A stretch of DNA of 64,000 nucleotides from Deltaproteobacteria bacterium (GTDB lineage: Bacteria > Acidobacteriota > Thermoanaerobaculia > Multivoradales > JAHZIX01): contig JAHZIX010000005.1 of assembly GCA_022601195.1 (NCBI GenBank), forward strand, positions 186,001 through 250,000. Direction: 5' to 3'. Below, piece after piece: positions 33,582 through 42,754 of the stretch; position 1 is the first letter of the stretch, and every line of letters starts with the position of its first letter. Under the pieces are notes generated by a model. That model was not told the DNA's origin, made no database searches, and worked only from the letters and a program-made list of their open reading frames with translations. The position numbers and the translations under genes are program-made.

Positions 33582-34463
33582 ATGAGAAACAAGATTGAGG
33601 CGGATTTGGCGAGGGCGACGGCGAGGATTTTTGGGATGGGATGGATTTTTCTACTTTCCCTTTGGATGGCCCCGGTGGTTTTCGCTCAGGGACCTAGCTC
33701 TCTGAAGGTGGAAGCGGACCAAGGGACGCTAGCTCGGTGGAGTGAGGAAGGAACCGTTTCCTGCGGCATGGACGGCCGAACTTGGGCAGCTCTGGAGGAG
33801 ACCTGTTGGTATCCGGTCGATCTGCAGCGCAAGCCGGGTTGGGTCGAGATCGCCCGCTGGAAGCGAGGACAAACCATCGAAACTGCCTGGCTGGTGGTGA
33901 AGGAAAAGGAGTACCCTCTCCAGGAGATCGAGATCGACGATCGGTATGTGCATCTATCGGCGGAAGATCTCGCTCATCACTATCGGGACCAAAGTGAGAT
34001 CAAACCCATTTTCCGCCGCCGCCGCGGTGCTGCTCAATTCACTCTTCCTCTGGCTCAGCCCTTGAATCCTCCGGTACCGGAGGGACGCTATTTTGGTGTT
34101 CGTCGGGTCTTCAACGGCGAACCGAAGAATCCCCACACCGGCTCCGACTACGCCGTTGGCGCCGGCAACCCGGTGAAGACGGTTGCCGATGGAACGGTTG
34201 CCCTGACTGCAGAAAATTTCTTCGGCGGGAATTCCGTCTTCGTCTATCACGGCGACGGCCTGGTGAGCATGTACCTTCACCTGAGTGAGATCACGGTGGA
34301 GAAGGGGCAAGTGCTGGCTCAGGGAGATGTCGTCGGCAAGGTCGGTGCGACGGGACGGGCCACCGGGCCCCATTTGCATTTGGGCTTACGCTGGAAGGGG
34401 GCCCGCATCGAGCCAAACCTGCTGTTTGGTAGCCCCGAGGCGGTACCTGCGGTTTCTCCCTAG
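33582..34463 (+). CDS. M23-family metallopeptidase (LytM domain)
   Basis: A 293-residue exported protein; ATG 33582 follows GGGAGGAAGCA. The signal segment is at about residues 17-36 (MGWIFLLSLWMAPVVFAQG). The C-terminal M23 domain has the zinc-binding HTGSDYAVG (H and D), YLHLSE and HLHLGLRW, so the metal site and catalytic His appear intact. The N-terminal ~130 residues (with YPVDLQRKPGWVEIARWKRG and VHLSAEDLAHH) resemble the domain that often precedes bacterial M23 endopeptidases. Probable role: peptidoglycan cross-link hydrolysis in the periplasm. Confidence 0.91.
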   Translation: MRNKIEADLARATARIFGMGWIFLLSLWMAPVVFAQGPSSLKVEADQGTLARWSEEGTVSCGMDGRTWAALEETCWYPVDLQRKPGWVEIARWKRGQTIETAWLVVKEKEYPLQEIEIDDRYVHLSAEDLAHHYRDQSEIKPIFRRRRGAAQFTLPLAQPLNPPVPEGRYFGVRRVFNGEPKNPHTGSDYAVGAGNPVKTVADGTVALTAENFFGGNSVFVYHGDGLVSMYLHLSEITVEKGQVLAQGDVVGKVGATGRATGPHLHLGLRWKGARIEPNLLFGSPEAVPAVSP

Positions 34464-34476
34464 TGCCCTCGTCTCC

Positions 34477-35652
34477 CTAGGGTCCTGCGAGAGGAGTGTT
34501 TCTCGTACTGATCGCTCTGAGTCCTTCGTCTAAGAACCCCAGCTGCAATCGCATCTGGTCCCTCAGGGGCATGGGGCGAAGGCCGAAGCGCTTCACTTCC
34601 AGACGAAAATCTTCTGGAGTCAGGTCCTTCATGCGTCGGTGAGTCCAGGCCAGAAAGGCCAGGCGGCCTTCCGTGCCGGTGGGGTGGGGAGGAGCATCCG
34701 GCAAGTCCGGGATTTGAGTCGGCAGAAGAAAAAGAGGCATTTCCGAAACCAGAGTCAAGGGATCGCCGCCGAGGCTCCCTACCCATTCCATAGAGCTGGG
34801 GCGAAAGGCCGCAGCTGTTTCTGCGTCTCCTTTTTCGATGAAATGGGCCGCCATGGCTCGGGAATCCGGGCGGGTGCAGAATCCTGGACCAATGCGGTGG
34901 AATCCCTTTTCCCCCTTGCGATCGACGTCGTGGAGAAGGTATCCCATGCTCTCCACTCGGGTGGTGAGGGTGCTGCGCAGTTCTTGAGTGGCATCGACCC
35001 ATCCGGGCTCTAGGAGAAACCAAGGGCCGGCTGCAAAGCCCATGCTGTGAAAAGAGGCATGGAGAGAAAATGGGGCTCCCGGGCGAAGGAAGTCCGCGAC
35101 CGCCAGGTTCTCCGGCCGAGCGTCCCGGTCGGTAGCCTCCAGGGGGAAGCCCCACTCCATATCGTCTCCGGGTAGCTCTCGAACGACACCTCGTAGATAG
35201 GGGGCGATCTCGTAGCCCTGATCCTCCTGCCCCAAGTGATCCGTTGTCGGCAGCCTGCGCTTGGCCCAGCCTTGATTGTCGGAGGCACCGTCCGGGTTCA
35301 CATGAGGTACCAGATACCAGGTTGCCCAGCGCAGGAGTGGGTGGTCTGGGGCACGGGTCACCAAGAACTCGGTGAGGCGGCGCAACATGTCCGGACCCAC
35401 CGGTTCGTCGGCGTGACATCCACCAATGAGGCTGATCTTGCGGGGGCCAGAGCCGAGCCGGAATCCGTGAATTTCTCGGCCTTGGCGGGAGAGTCCGATC
35501 ACCTCTCCCTCGGTTCCTGATAATGGCGTCAGCGTCTCCGAGGGTTCGGTAGCTTCGAGGTCCCCCACCTGCAGAATCTTCTCAATGGGGAGAGCCGGGT
35601 ATCCATCCCCAGGGAAAGAGGGCGTGGAGTCACTCTGTGGTTCCATGACCAT
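34477..35652 (-). CDS. M14-family zinc carboxypeptidase-like protein
   Basis: A 391-residue protein without an obvious signal peptide. The M14 zinc motif is SLIGGCHADEPVGPDM (HxxE), then the downstream zinc His in the segment ALFHASFHS-like LHASFHSMGF, and LVPHVNPDGA with the conserved Asn/Pro-Asp-Gly. The domain order fits M14 enzymes of the succinylglutamate desuccinylase or murein-peptide amidase type rather than secreted carboxypeptidase A. A start at ATG 35652 or the in-frame ATG two codons later is possible; ribosome binding is weak. Convergent with the M23 gene, 13 bases between stops. Confidence 0.85.
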   Translation of the reverse strand: MVMEPQSDSTPSFPGDGYPALPIEKILQVGDLEATEPSETLTPLSGTEGEVIGLSRQGREIHGFRLGSGPRKISLIGGCHADEPVGPDMLRRLTEFLVTRAPDHPLLRWATWYLVPHVNPDGASDNQGWAKRRLPTTDHLGQEDQGYEIAPYLRGVVRELPGDDMEWGFPLEATDRDARPENLAVADFLRPGAPFSLHASFHSMGFAAGPWFLLEPGWVDATQELRSTLTTRVESMGYLLHDVDRKGEKGFHRIGPGFCTRPDSRAMAAHFIEKGDAETAAAFRPSSMEWVGSLGGDPLTLVSEMPLFLLPTQIPDLPDAPPHPTGTEGRLAFLAWTHRRMKDLTPEDFRLEVKRFGLRPMPLRDQMRLQLGFLDEGLRAISTRNTPLAGP

Positions 35653-35783
35653 ACCTGTCTTTTCTCTTCGAGGATCTTCCTCTTTCCAGAGTCTCTCCCC
35701 AACGAAATCTCCCAGGCTCCGCCGGGCCCTCCTGTCGAGACAGAAGCTGCGGGCCGCCTTGGGGCACAGCTGGGACTAGGGAA

Positions 35784-36416
35784 CTATTCCTTCTGGAGCC
35801 AGGAGTCGTCGGGCAGTTGAATCCAATCCCCGGTTTTGGCCTTGGACCGTAGGGTCTCGGCATAGGTCTGGCGAATTTGCGGTAACTGAGACAGATCCGT
35901 TCCGGTGGCAGCGGCGATCTCTTTGAACATGGTCTCTCGGTCCGTATTTTCTGCCTTCACTAGCTTCTGGACACTGGCGCGGTCTTTGAGACTCAGGGCG
36001 TCTCGGCTACGGATCTCTAGGAGGGCATCTTTGGTTTCACCGAGGACGCCGGAGGATTTGTGTTGCCTTATCTGGTCTGCCCGAGAGGCGCGATTGGCGA
36101 TGATCTTGCGAATCGCCGGGTTGGTGATCTGTGGGGCAATGACTTCGGAACCGCCATCCTGCGCGTAGACCTTGGGGGCAGAAAAGACGAAGGACAGGAC
36201 TCCTCGTAGGGTGGAGCGACTGAAAAACGCTTCTTCCTCCGGTTGGGGTGCGTCGTCTCCGCTTCCTTCGGCGGCCTGCTGCTCTACCGCATCTTCGATC
36301 TGGGAGGCTAGCTCCTTGACTGCCGCTTCGGGAAAGTAGACGTTGATGGTGACACAAGCCAACGCCGTCAACGCTGCCAAGCCGGTCAAAAGGAAGATCC
36401 ATCCGTTACGCTTCAT
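35784..36416 (-). CDS. YdbL-like DUF1318 lipoprotein
   Basis: A 210-residue lipoprotein. ATG 36416 (MKRNGWIFLLTGLAALTALA) gives a signal with lipobox ALAC; the frame upstream to 36449 is probably untranslated. CVTINVYFPEAAVKELASQI directly follows the lipobox, as in many bacterial DUF1318 proteins. The C-terminal ~90 residues (GVLGETKDALLEI, ENTDRETMFKEIAAATGTDL, AKTGDWIQLPDDSWLQK) align with E. coli YdbL. In E. coli, YdbL and YnbE act with the AsmA-like YdbH in phospholipid transport to the outer membrane; a YdbH-like gene is 2 kb away on the same strand. Confidence 0.84.
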   Translation of the reverse strand: MKRNGWIFLLTGLAALTALACVTINVYFPEAAVKELASQIEDAVEQQAAEGSGDDAPQPEEEAFFSRSTLRGVLSFVFSAPKVYAQDGGSEVIAPQITNPAIRKIIANRASRADQIRQHKSSGVLGETKDALLEIRSRDALSLKDRASVQKLVKAENTDRETMFKEIAAATGTDLSQLPQIRQTYAETLRSKAKTGDWIQLPDDSWLQKE

Positions 36417-36779
36417 AAGTCTTTCTTCATTGCCTCCGTACTCGTCCAAAACAAGATTCTAGCATCTCGGCGACCTGTCCTCGGATCGACTGGAGGCACG
36501 TCCTGTCAAGGGTCGATTGACGGAGAGGTTTTCTGGGGCTCAATTTGTCAGGATTTAATTGACAGGTCAACTATCGACTAGTTTTCTTTGTAATCAAGGA
36601 ATATCTGGCTTTGCCGGTTTTCGTCGTCTCTATCGATGCCTTCTCTTCTTTTGAGGTTGATGGCACGGAGATTGATTTAGAGATCGCTGGCTACGGACTG
36701 CTGCGAGGGATCGCGGCGACCTGCCAGAACAACCCTTGGCGCACCTTCGCCGATACCCATTTGACCGCTAGGAGACATC
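36417..36779. promoter_or_regulatory. Divergent intergenic region
   Basis: About 360 bases between the YdbL-like gene and a plus-strand exported protein gene. An AT-rich segment (about 36540-36610) contains two close copies of TTGTCAGGATTTAATTGACAGG-like sequence, giving the inverted repeat CTGTCA.../TTGACAG around 36547-36570. It may be an operator, but the symmetry is imperfect. No gene recognised. Confidence 0.35.
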
Positions 36780-38156
36780 ATGAAACTGAATTCCCTTCGA
36801 CTGAATGACCTGCAACGCTCGACTTGCTGGTTCGCCTTGGCTACCGCTTTTGTCGCCACAACTTGGGGTGTGCCAGCGGCGGCTGCCAACGCTTTTCCTC
36901 TTGTCGAGTCAGAGCCCCTGGAAATAGACGCCCTCTTCGAGGCTGCCGCCGAGGCGCAGACTCCTTCTCTGGGCCTGACGGGAGCTCATGCCCCTTCCCT
37001 GGGCAGCAGCTCCCCGGGGCTCGAGTTCGGGAACATCCCATCAGCAGAAACAGATGGCGCTGGCTGCAGCATCGATCCGGCTTCTCCGGCCATTGGTGCG
37101 ACGGTTCCGGAGAGCTACTTTGGCGTCCCTTCCCCGACCATCAACCCCTCTCTGGTCGGAGCGGTGCAGCTGCTGACCTCGGGAGAGCTCGATACCCGAA
37201 GTCGGGAGATCACGGTCCCTCTGTATCGCGGCCGCATGCGGGGCACCGGAGAGACGGTTTGGTACGTCGCAACCGACACCACGGACGCTGCCAACGCGGA
37301 AGCCCTTGGGATTAATTTTTCCGCCAAGCTTGCCTTCGCCGGTACCGGTAGAGGAGTCCGTCGAGCCACTCTGGAGGCAGATGGCACGCTCGTTTTCGAG
37401 TCCGGTACAGTCGACTTCTCGCCGGAACGGCGGGTTCAGGCAGCCGCTGAGCCGAACCCCTTTCCCCCGGCCGTGGCGGAGCCGGGTTCCGTTGGCGACG
37501 AGGACTACACACCGCTGGTTTTGATCGAGAACGCTGGAGGCCACGTCTATAACCTTCCGATCGTCGCCTTTGGTTCCACGGCCCGGCAGCTTCGGCTCCC
37601 CGGCGGCGCAGTGGACTATTCTCGGGTTCATGATTCGGTCAGCAGGATTCGTCCCTTCGCGGAGACGGTAACCCTCGACCTGGTTCCCGGTTTCAGCTTC
37701 GGCCGTCCTGTCCTCTATCTCTCTTTGGACACCAATCTTCCCTTGGCGGCGGCCCTCGAAGCGGCAACCTACGCTCCGGGCTTGGAAGACATCAGCGTTG
37801 GCGCCGACGACAGCCTATTCAGTGCTGTGGAGCGGATCTTTGGCTTTACCAACGGTGCGCGAGGCTGCGAGAACCCCCACCGCCAGGGCTTCGAAGCTGC
37901 AGTGACGGACGGCTCAGGCCCCTTTAACGTCCTTGGCGGCATTCCCACCATCGCTCCGGACTACAGCCCCTTGTGGGATCTCAACCTGGGTGAGTGGACC
38001 CAGGAGGCCATCGACGCAGGCTACCGGGCTCGGCTCATCGATGAGTTCCAGATCTTGGGTTTCGTTGACAACGGTTTTGTCACCGGCCCTGGGGGAACCG
38101 AGTACGGTTCTTCGGGCATCATCATCAATTGCCCCATCGTGCATCGCTTCCTGTAG
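36780..38156 (+). CDS. Exported protein of unknown function
   Basis: A 458-residue protein with a long N-terminal leader and signal peptide (hydrophobic core about 17-34, CWFALATAFVATTWGVPAAA). Later blocks include GRMRGTGETVWYVATDTTDA, NAEALGINFSAKLAFAGTG, VLYLSLDTNLPLAAALEAAT, FGFTNGARGCENPHRQGFEA and LWDLNLGEWTQEAIDAGYRA. I recognise this as resembling a group of hypothetical bacterial exported proteins but cannot give a function. It stands between YdbL-like and YdbH-like genes on the opposite strand and is followed by a strong terminator. ATG 36780 has only a weak AGGAG at 36770-36774. Confidence 0.8.
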   Translation: MKLNSLRLNDLQRSTCWFALATAFVATTWGVPAAAANAFPLVESEPLEIDALFEAAAEAQTPSLGLTGAHAPSLGSSSPGLEFGNIPSAETDGAGCSIDPASPAIGATVPESYFGVPSPTINPSLVGAVQLLTSGELDTRSREITVPLYRGRMRGTGETVWYVATDTTDAANAEALGINFSAKLAFAGTGRGVRRATLEADGTLVFESGTVDFSPERRVQAAAEPNPFPPAVAEPGSVGDEDYTPLVLIENAGGHVYNLPIVAFGSTARQLRLPGGAVDYSRVHDSVSRIRPFAETVTLDLVPGFSFGRPVLYLSLDTNLPLAAALEAATYAPGLEDISVGADDSLFSAVERIFGFTNGARGCENPHRQGFEAAVTDGSGPFNVLGGIPTIAPDYSPLWDLNLGEWTQEAIDAGYRARLIDEFQILGFVDNGFVTGPGGTEYGSSGIIINCPIVHRFL

Positions 38157-38252
38157 GAATCCGCTTTCCCTCGATGCTCCCGCGAGGGTGCTGTAGGGGA
38201 GGCCGCTATGGCTCAGTCCGGAGTTGTTCTCCTCCTTATCCGGGCAGCCTAG

Positions 38253-38288
38253 GGGAGGGTTGGAAATTTCCAGCCCTCCCTGTTTTGG
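38253..38288 (+). terminator. Rho-independent terminator
   Basis: GGGAGGGTTGGAAA pairs with TTTCCAGCCCTCCC with a single G-T pair (14 pairs, the innermost ones forming the turn), followed by TGTTTTGG. It is about 100 bases after the stop of the plus-strand gene ending at 38156. Confidence 0.82.
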
Positions 38289-38363
38289 TAGGCGGTTTCC
38301 AAGGCCGCGCAGCCATGGCTTCGGCGCCTACCTCAGTGCGCTGGACGAGCCTTGACGGAGCGC

Positions 38364-41300
38364 TTAAGGCTCGGTTCGGACCGTATCGAAATCGAGCGAC
38401 TGCAACCGTCGCAACATAGTTTGAAAGGAGACCGTGCGGCCGGGCTGGGCATTGACCACATCGATGGGGAAGGGCAGGCGGCCCTTTAGAAACACCTCCC
38501 GGCCTCGTTTCGTTTGCATTCCGCGGAGCAGGAAAACGTCCTGGCTCAGGGTCATGGCGATTCCCAACCGATCGTAGGTATATCGTTCGAAGAGTTTGTG
38601 AATGCCTTTGTCCAGAAAGCTAGCACTTTGCCCGGTGCCGAGGATGGCGATGTTCTTGACGGCTTTGACATCGATGTAGCGGCGCACTCCGGGGCGGTGC
38701 ACGGTTTGAATTTCGGCGTCAAAACGAACCGGCACGCCGCGAAAGAGCTCACAGCTTCGAATGGAGCCGTTGAGGATACCGGTCATCTCGCCCAGATCGA
38801 AGCGTCGGGTGAGAAGGCCTAGGTCGATCCCTTCCAACTCTGCTGAGAAGGCGAGCTTGGGATAGCGGGAAAGAATGTCTTGTCCCGAGATGTCTCCCAC
38901 CCGCACGGTGCCACCAAAGAGCTCGACCTCGCCGCCCCCTTCGACGACGAGTCTGGAGCCATCGAGTTGTACTCGGGGTAGCTGACCACTCAATTTGCCT
39001 TCCAAAGGGAGGGTGTCCAGGGCTCCGGTCAGCCGCTCCAGGTCTAGTTCGGTGAGTCGGAGGCCGGTGCTCAGGTGTCGACTGGGGCGAAATAGGTCCA
39101 CCAACTCGAGGCCGGCGAAGCTGACCTGGCCATCGGCAACACCGAGGGAGACCTCCTTGGAGAGGGCGATGCGGTCTCCTCGCACTTGCAGCTCACTGGC
39201 GGTGGGGGGCAAGCGAAGACCTCCCAGGTCGAGGGTCTGAAAACGGACCCGACCCAGTTTTCTACCTCGATCTTCCAGCTCGCCCCGTTCGTTCCAGAAC
39301 AGGCTCAAAGGCAATTGGAGGTCGAAGTCCTGCATCGCCAGTTTGCCACCCCCACCCTGGATGGATAGCCCTTCCGTCACGAGGAGACCCTCGAGGTTGC
39401 CGGCGCGGCCGCCTTTCCAGGAGCCAGTCGCCCGGGAGTCGATGCCGCCGGAAAGGCGCAGAGCTTCAAAGCGGGGCGAGGCGTCCGAAAGGGGAGCTCG
39501 GAGATGTCGATCGAAGGCCCGGCCCAGGTCCGGGGCAACTAGATGGACGGAATAGGCGACAGGTCTGGTTCGCAAAGAGTTGGCCCCTGAGGCGGCTGGG
39601 TCGGTCTCGACCAAAGGAGCCGCTGCGCTCCGTTGAGACAGAGCTGCCTCCAACTGAACGCCCTCGGGGAGTTGCCAGCGAAGAGCTCCTTGCCAGGGAG
39701 GCTCGAAGCCATCGACGGAACGGCCCAAGGAAGCGGTGACCCCAAGTTTCGTTTCCAGGGTCGAGAAGTCGCCGTAGAACAGCCCCCACAGCAGCTGAAA
39801 ACCTTCGACCTCCGCAGCGGCCTCGAGCTTGGCTAGGCTGTCTCCCGAGCTATCGCCATAGAGGCGAAGCTGCCAGCTCGTGTTGAGCCCTTCCAAGACG
39901 CGAGCCCCATCCTCGGAAGAAAAGCCGCTTTCCTGGATGGAGACAGGTCCTTCGAGTTGCCAGGAACCGTTCGGGTTACGCAAGGCGGAGATCTGACCTT
40001 GGGCGGCACCGGAGATGGTCAATCCGCTGGCCAATTCTCCGGTAATCGGTCGTAACTGATTCCTCCAGGAGCGGAGACCTGCGCCTTGAAACTGAAGCTC
40101 TCCTCGAGCCTCGGTGGTCTGTGGCCCGGTCGTTTCCCAACTGCCCACGGCGGATATTTGGCCCAACTCGCCGAGATCAACGGAGGATTCATGGATCTGT
40201 ATTTCGTTGGGTTTGGCGGTCAAGGCGGCCCGGAGCTGGAAGGGGAAGGCATCCATGGGAGCGCTGGTCAATTGCCCTTGGACCTCCACTTCGGGCACCT
40301 GAAGGACTCCGGAGCTCTGGCTGCGGAAGCGGATCTTGCCATTGAGGTCGACCCCTCGCCAGGGAGTCGGAGTCAAAGAGCTGGCTTCGAGATGGTGGAG
40401 TTCCAAGTGACCACTGAGCTCGGTACTGGTTGCGTCGTTTTGCCACTTCCCTTGGCCTTGCAGTAGCCCGCCCGTGACTTGCAGGCTCTCCGGTGCGGCG
40501 AAACCGGCTTGTTGGAGCAAGGTGAGCAGTCCGGCCACCTGACCTTGGCTCCACTGCCAGCGCAAACGGCTGGTGGGCGCCGGGGCCTCGGAGGGAAGCT
40601 CCACCGAACCCACAGCACTGAGCAGACCGCCGATTGCGGGGGTAATCTCGGCTCGCCCGTCAAAGCGCAGGTTGGGTTCGCTGGAGGTCCTGCCGCGCAC
40701 CGTTGCGGAAAGGGGGAAGAGGCCCTTGGGTAGGCTTCCCGAACCGAGGCTCCCACGAGCCTCTTGGAGTTGTAGAGAGGCTTCCAGCTCGCCGGTGGGC
40801 TGCAGAGTTCGAAGGTCGAGGCTGCCGGTTACGGAAGCTGTCAGGTGGGGAACATCGAGGGAGATCGAAGGGGCGTTGAGACTGGATGGCTCTAGGGCGA
40901 ATTGGTAGCGCAATTTGCCGTCTACGGTGGTCAGGCGAAGATCTGCCGAGCCCACCCCCTGCCAACTTTCTTCGGGCCGAATCCATGGCCAGAGGGATTC
41001 CAGTTGGAGACCTTCCAAAGTGCCTTCGAGCTCCTTCAAGCGCCCCTGAAGGGGATCCCAAAGAGCCACGAGGTTCCCTTCTCGAAGGATCTCCAGGCGA
41101 GGGATGATCTCCACCTTCCAGGGGCCCTTTGGGGCTGCTCGAGCAGCGCGAACTTCGATCTCGGGCTCAGCGAAGAGAGTTTTTCGGGATCCGTCGATGA
41201 CCTGCCCGGCCTCGGCCGACAGCTGGAGTTGCCCGGTATTTTCAGGGAGGCCCGTGTTTTCAGGGAGGCCAGATCTGTTCGGAAGACCGATTTCGGCAGC

Positions 41301-42209
41301 TGCCCTCAAGCCCTGAAACTTTGCTGAAGCCGGGCCTCGGTGCCAGCTTGCGTCTCTGACGTTGACCACGATAGACGGGGTGGGTGTCTCCGATTGCCCA
41401 GATTTTGGCAGAGTGGCTTGGACTTGGAGTTGGTGTAGCTGCCCTTGCCCCCAGGTCGAGGCTTCTGCCCCCATCTGGTTGATGGAGGCGTCCAGGGAAA
41501 GCTCCTGGGCTAGGAAGCTCACCTGTCCCTGAGCCAGCTGCCAACTTCCTTCCAAGGTTCGTGGAAGCCCTTCAGTTGCCGTTTGAGAAGCTTCCTCAGA
41601 GGCCGGAAGCAGGAAGCCCAGAAGGGGGCTGAGAGTTCCCTCGGGAGATCGAAATTTCAAGTTTCCCGTGTGGTCTCCGGCTGAGGGGCCGGAGGTGGCC
41701 AGGTCTCTCAGGGTTCCCGAAAGCCAAATCTCAGTGCGCTCTGGCGCAGCGCTGGTTCCGGCAATCTCCACCAAGAGATCTTCGATTTCGAGCTCTCCCA
41801 ACTGTAGATGGACTTCCTCCGGTGGTCCTTCCATGTTCCAGGGAGCAGGAGGCCGTAAGGCCAGCCTTCCGCCGCGAATCCTCATTACCCTGAGTTTTCC
41901 CTGCAACAGGGAGCGCAAGGACGCTTCCACCTCGACCCGATCTAGGGAGGAAGGACCAAGCCAGGGAGCATCCCGAATCCCTTGGAGCCGCAGGCCCCGC
42001 AACAAGTACTGGCTGGAACCGAGGACCTCGAGCCCATCTAGACGAACCGGCTCTCCGAATTGTGCCGAGAGGACCCTGGCCAAGGTGTGGCGAGGGAGGT
42101 CGCTGCGCAGGGCGAGAATCAGAATGAGAACCACCAGGAGGCAGCCCAGGAAGGCGCGCTTGAGGAACTTGGCTCTCTGAGAGGTGGCGGTGGAAGATGG
42201 AGTGGTCAT
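38364..42209 (-). CDS. Giant AsmA/YdbH-like envelope protein
   Basis: About 1281 residues from ATG 42209; an in-frame ATG at 42251 would add 14 residues. One N-terminal transmembrane anchor (LGCLLVVLILILALRSDLPR) is followed by a very long beta-rich body with an AsmA-like beginning (LARVLSAQFGEPVRLDGLEV, LRVMRIRGGRLALRPP). The C-terminal ~250 residues (LELDLERLTGALDTLPLEGK, LSGQLPRVQLDGSRLVVEGG, RYIDVKAVKNIAILGTGQSA) fit the YdbH-type C-terminal domain. The family forms bridge-like hydrophobic grooves moving phospholipids between inner and outer membranes. Divergent from the ArfB gene; a YdbL-like gene is nearby. Confidence 0.8.
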   Translation of the reverse strand: MTTPSSTATSQRAKFLKRAFLGCLLVVLILILALRSDLPRHTLARVLSAQFGEPVRLDGLEVLGSSQYLLRGLRLQGIRDAPWLGPSSLDRVEVEASLRSLLQGKLRVMRIRGGRLALRPPAPWNMEGPPEEVHLQLGELEIEDLLVEIAGTSAAPERTEIWLSGTLRDLATSGPSAGDHTGNLKFRSPEGTLSPLLGFLLPASEEASQTATEGLPRTLEGSWQLAQGQVSFLAQELSLDASINQMGAEASTWGQGQLHQLQVQATLPKSGQSETPTPSIVVNVRDASWHRGPASAKFQGLRAAAEIGLPNRSGLPENTGLPENTGQLQLSAEAGQVIDGSRKTLFAEPEIEVRAARAAPKGPWKVEIIPRLEILREGNLVALWDPLQGRLKELEGTLEGLQLESLWPWIRPEESWQGVGSADLRLTTVDGKLRYQFALEPSSLNAPSISLDVPHLTASVTGSLDLRTLQPTGELEASLQLQEARGSLGSGSLPKGLFPLSATVRGRTSSEPNLRFDGRAEITPAIGGLLSAVGSVELPSEAPAPTSRLRWQWSQGQVAGLLTLLQQAGFAAPESLQVTGGLLQGQGKWQNDATSTELSGHLELHHLEASSLTPTPWRGVDLNGKIRFRSQSSGVLQVPEVEVQGQLTSAPMDAFPFQLRAALTAKPNEIQIHESSVDLGELGQISAVGSWETTGPQTTEARGELQFQGAGLRSWRNQLRPITGELASGLTISGAAQGQISALRNPNGSWQLEGPVSIQESGFSSEDGARVLEGLNTSWQLRLYGDSSGDSLAKLEAAAEVEGFQLLWGLFYGDFSTLETKLGVTASLGRSVDGFEPPWQGALRWQLPEGVQLEAALSQRSAAAPLVETDPAASGANSLRTRPVAYSVHLVAPDLGRAFDRHLRAPLSDASPRFEALRLSGGIDSRATGSWKGGRAGNLEGLLVTEGLSIQGGGGKLAMQDFDLQLPLSLFWNERGELEDRGRKLGRVRFQTLDLGGLRLPPTASELQVRGDRIALSKEVSLGVADGQVSFAGLELVDLFRPSRHLSTGLRLTELDLERLTGALDTLPLEGKLSGQLPRVQLDGSRLVVEGGGEVELFGGTVRVGDISGQDILSRYPKLAFSAELEGIDLGLLTRRFDLGEMTGILNGSIRSCELFRGVPVRFDAEIQTVHRPGVRRYIDVKAVKNIAILGTGQSASFLDKGIHKLFERYTYDRLGIAMTLSQDVFLLRGMQTKRGREVFLKGRLPFPIDVVNAQPGRTVSFQTMLRRLQSLDFDTVRTEP

Positions 42210-42328
42210 GGTGGCAGGGGCTTCCAGCGGTCCCTTCGGGAATTTCCCCAAGCCGCTCGGTGGGCTCCGGTAGTATATGAAGGTTGTTGACCCGAGCGGT
42301 GCCTCAAACGCTCCCAGGAGACCTGAAA

Positions 42329-42754
42329 GTGATCGAGATCCATCCCCAGCTGACCGTTCCAGAGCACGAGATTGCCTTTCGCACCTCCCGAAGCTCCGGT
42401 CCAGGGGGCCAGAATGTCAACAAAGTCGAGAGCCGAGTCGAGCTTCTCTTCGATCTCGAGGCGTCCGAGAGTCTGAAAGACGAGCAGCGGGAGAGGCTTC
42501 GGGAGCGCCTGGCGACTCGCATAAGCCGCTCAGGAGTGCTGCGGGTTGTTTCTCAGAAGTATCGAACCCAGGCTGCCAACAAGGACGCCGCCCTACGACG
42601 TTTCGTCGAATTGGTGGCGGAGGCTCTCGAGGAAGCCAAACCCAGAAAACCGAAGCGCAAGCCGAAGGGAGTCGAGCGGCGGCGCTTGCAGGAGAAACGC
42701 AGGCAATCGGAGAAGAAGAAGTTGCGATCTAGGCAAGACCGATGGCAGGAGTAG
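42329..42754 (+). CDS. arfB: Alternative ribosome-rescue factor ArfB (peptidyl-tRNA hydrolase)
   Basis: A 141-residue protein. GTG 42329 was chosen because AGGAG lies eight bases upstream and the resulting N-terminus (VIEIHPQLTVPEHEI) aligns with E. coli ArfB; the frame is open to 42284. It contains the release-factor GGQ motif in RTSRSSGPGGQNVNKVESRV and ends in a long Lys/Arg-rich tail (KPRKPKRKPKGVERRRLQEK), the part that enters the empty mRNA channel of stalled ribosomes. It hydrolyses peptidyl-tRNA on non-stop ribosomes. Its stop lies inside the following thioesterase gene (13-base overlap), suggesting coupled translation. Confidence 0.92.
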   Translation: MIEIHPQLTVPEHEIAFRTSRSSGPGGQNVNKVESRVELLFDLEASESLKDEQRERLRERLATRISRSGVLRVVSQKYRTQAANKDAALRRFVELVAEALEEAKPRKPKRKPKGVERRRLQEKRRQSEKKKLRSRQDRWQE

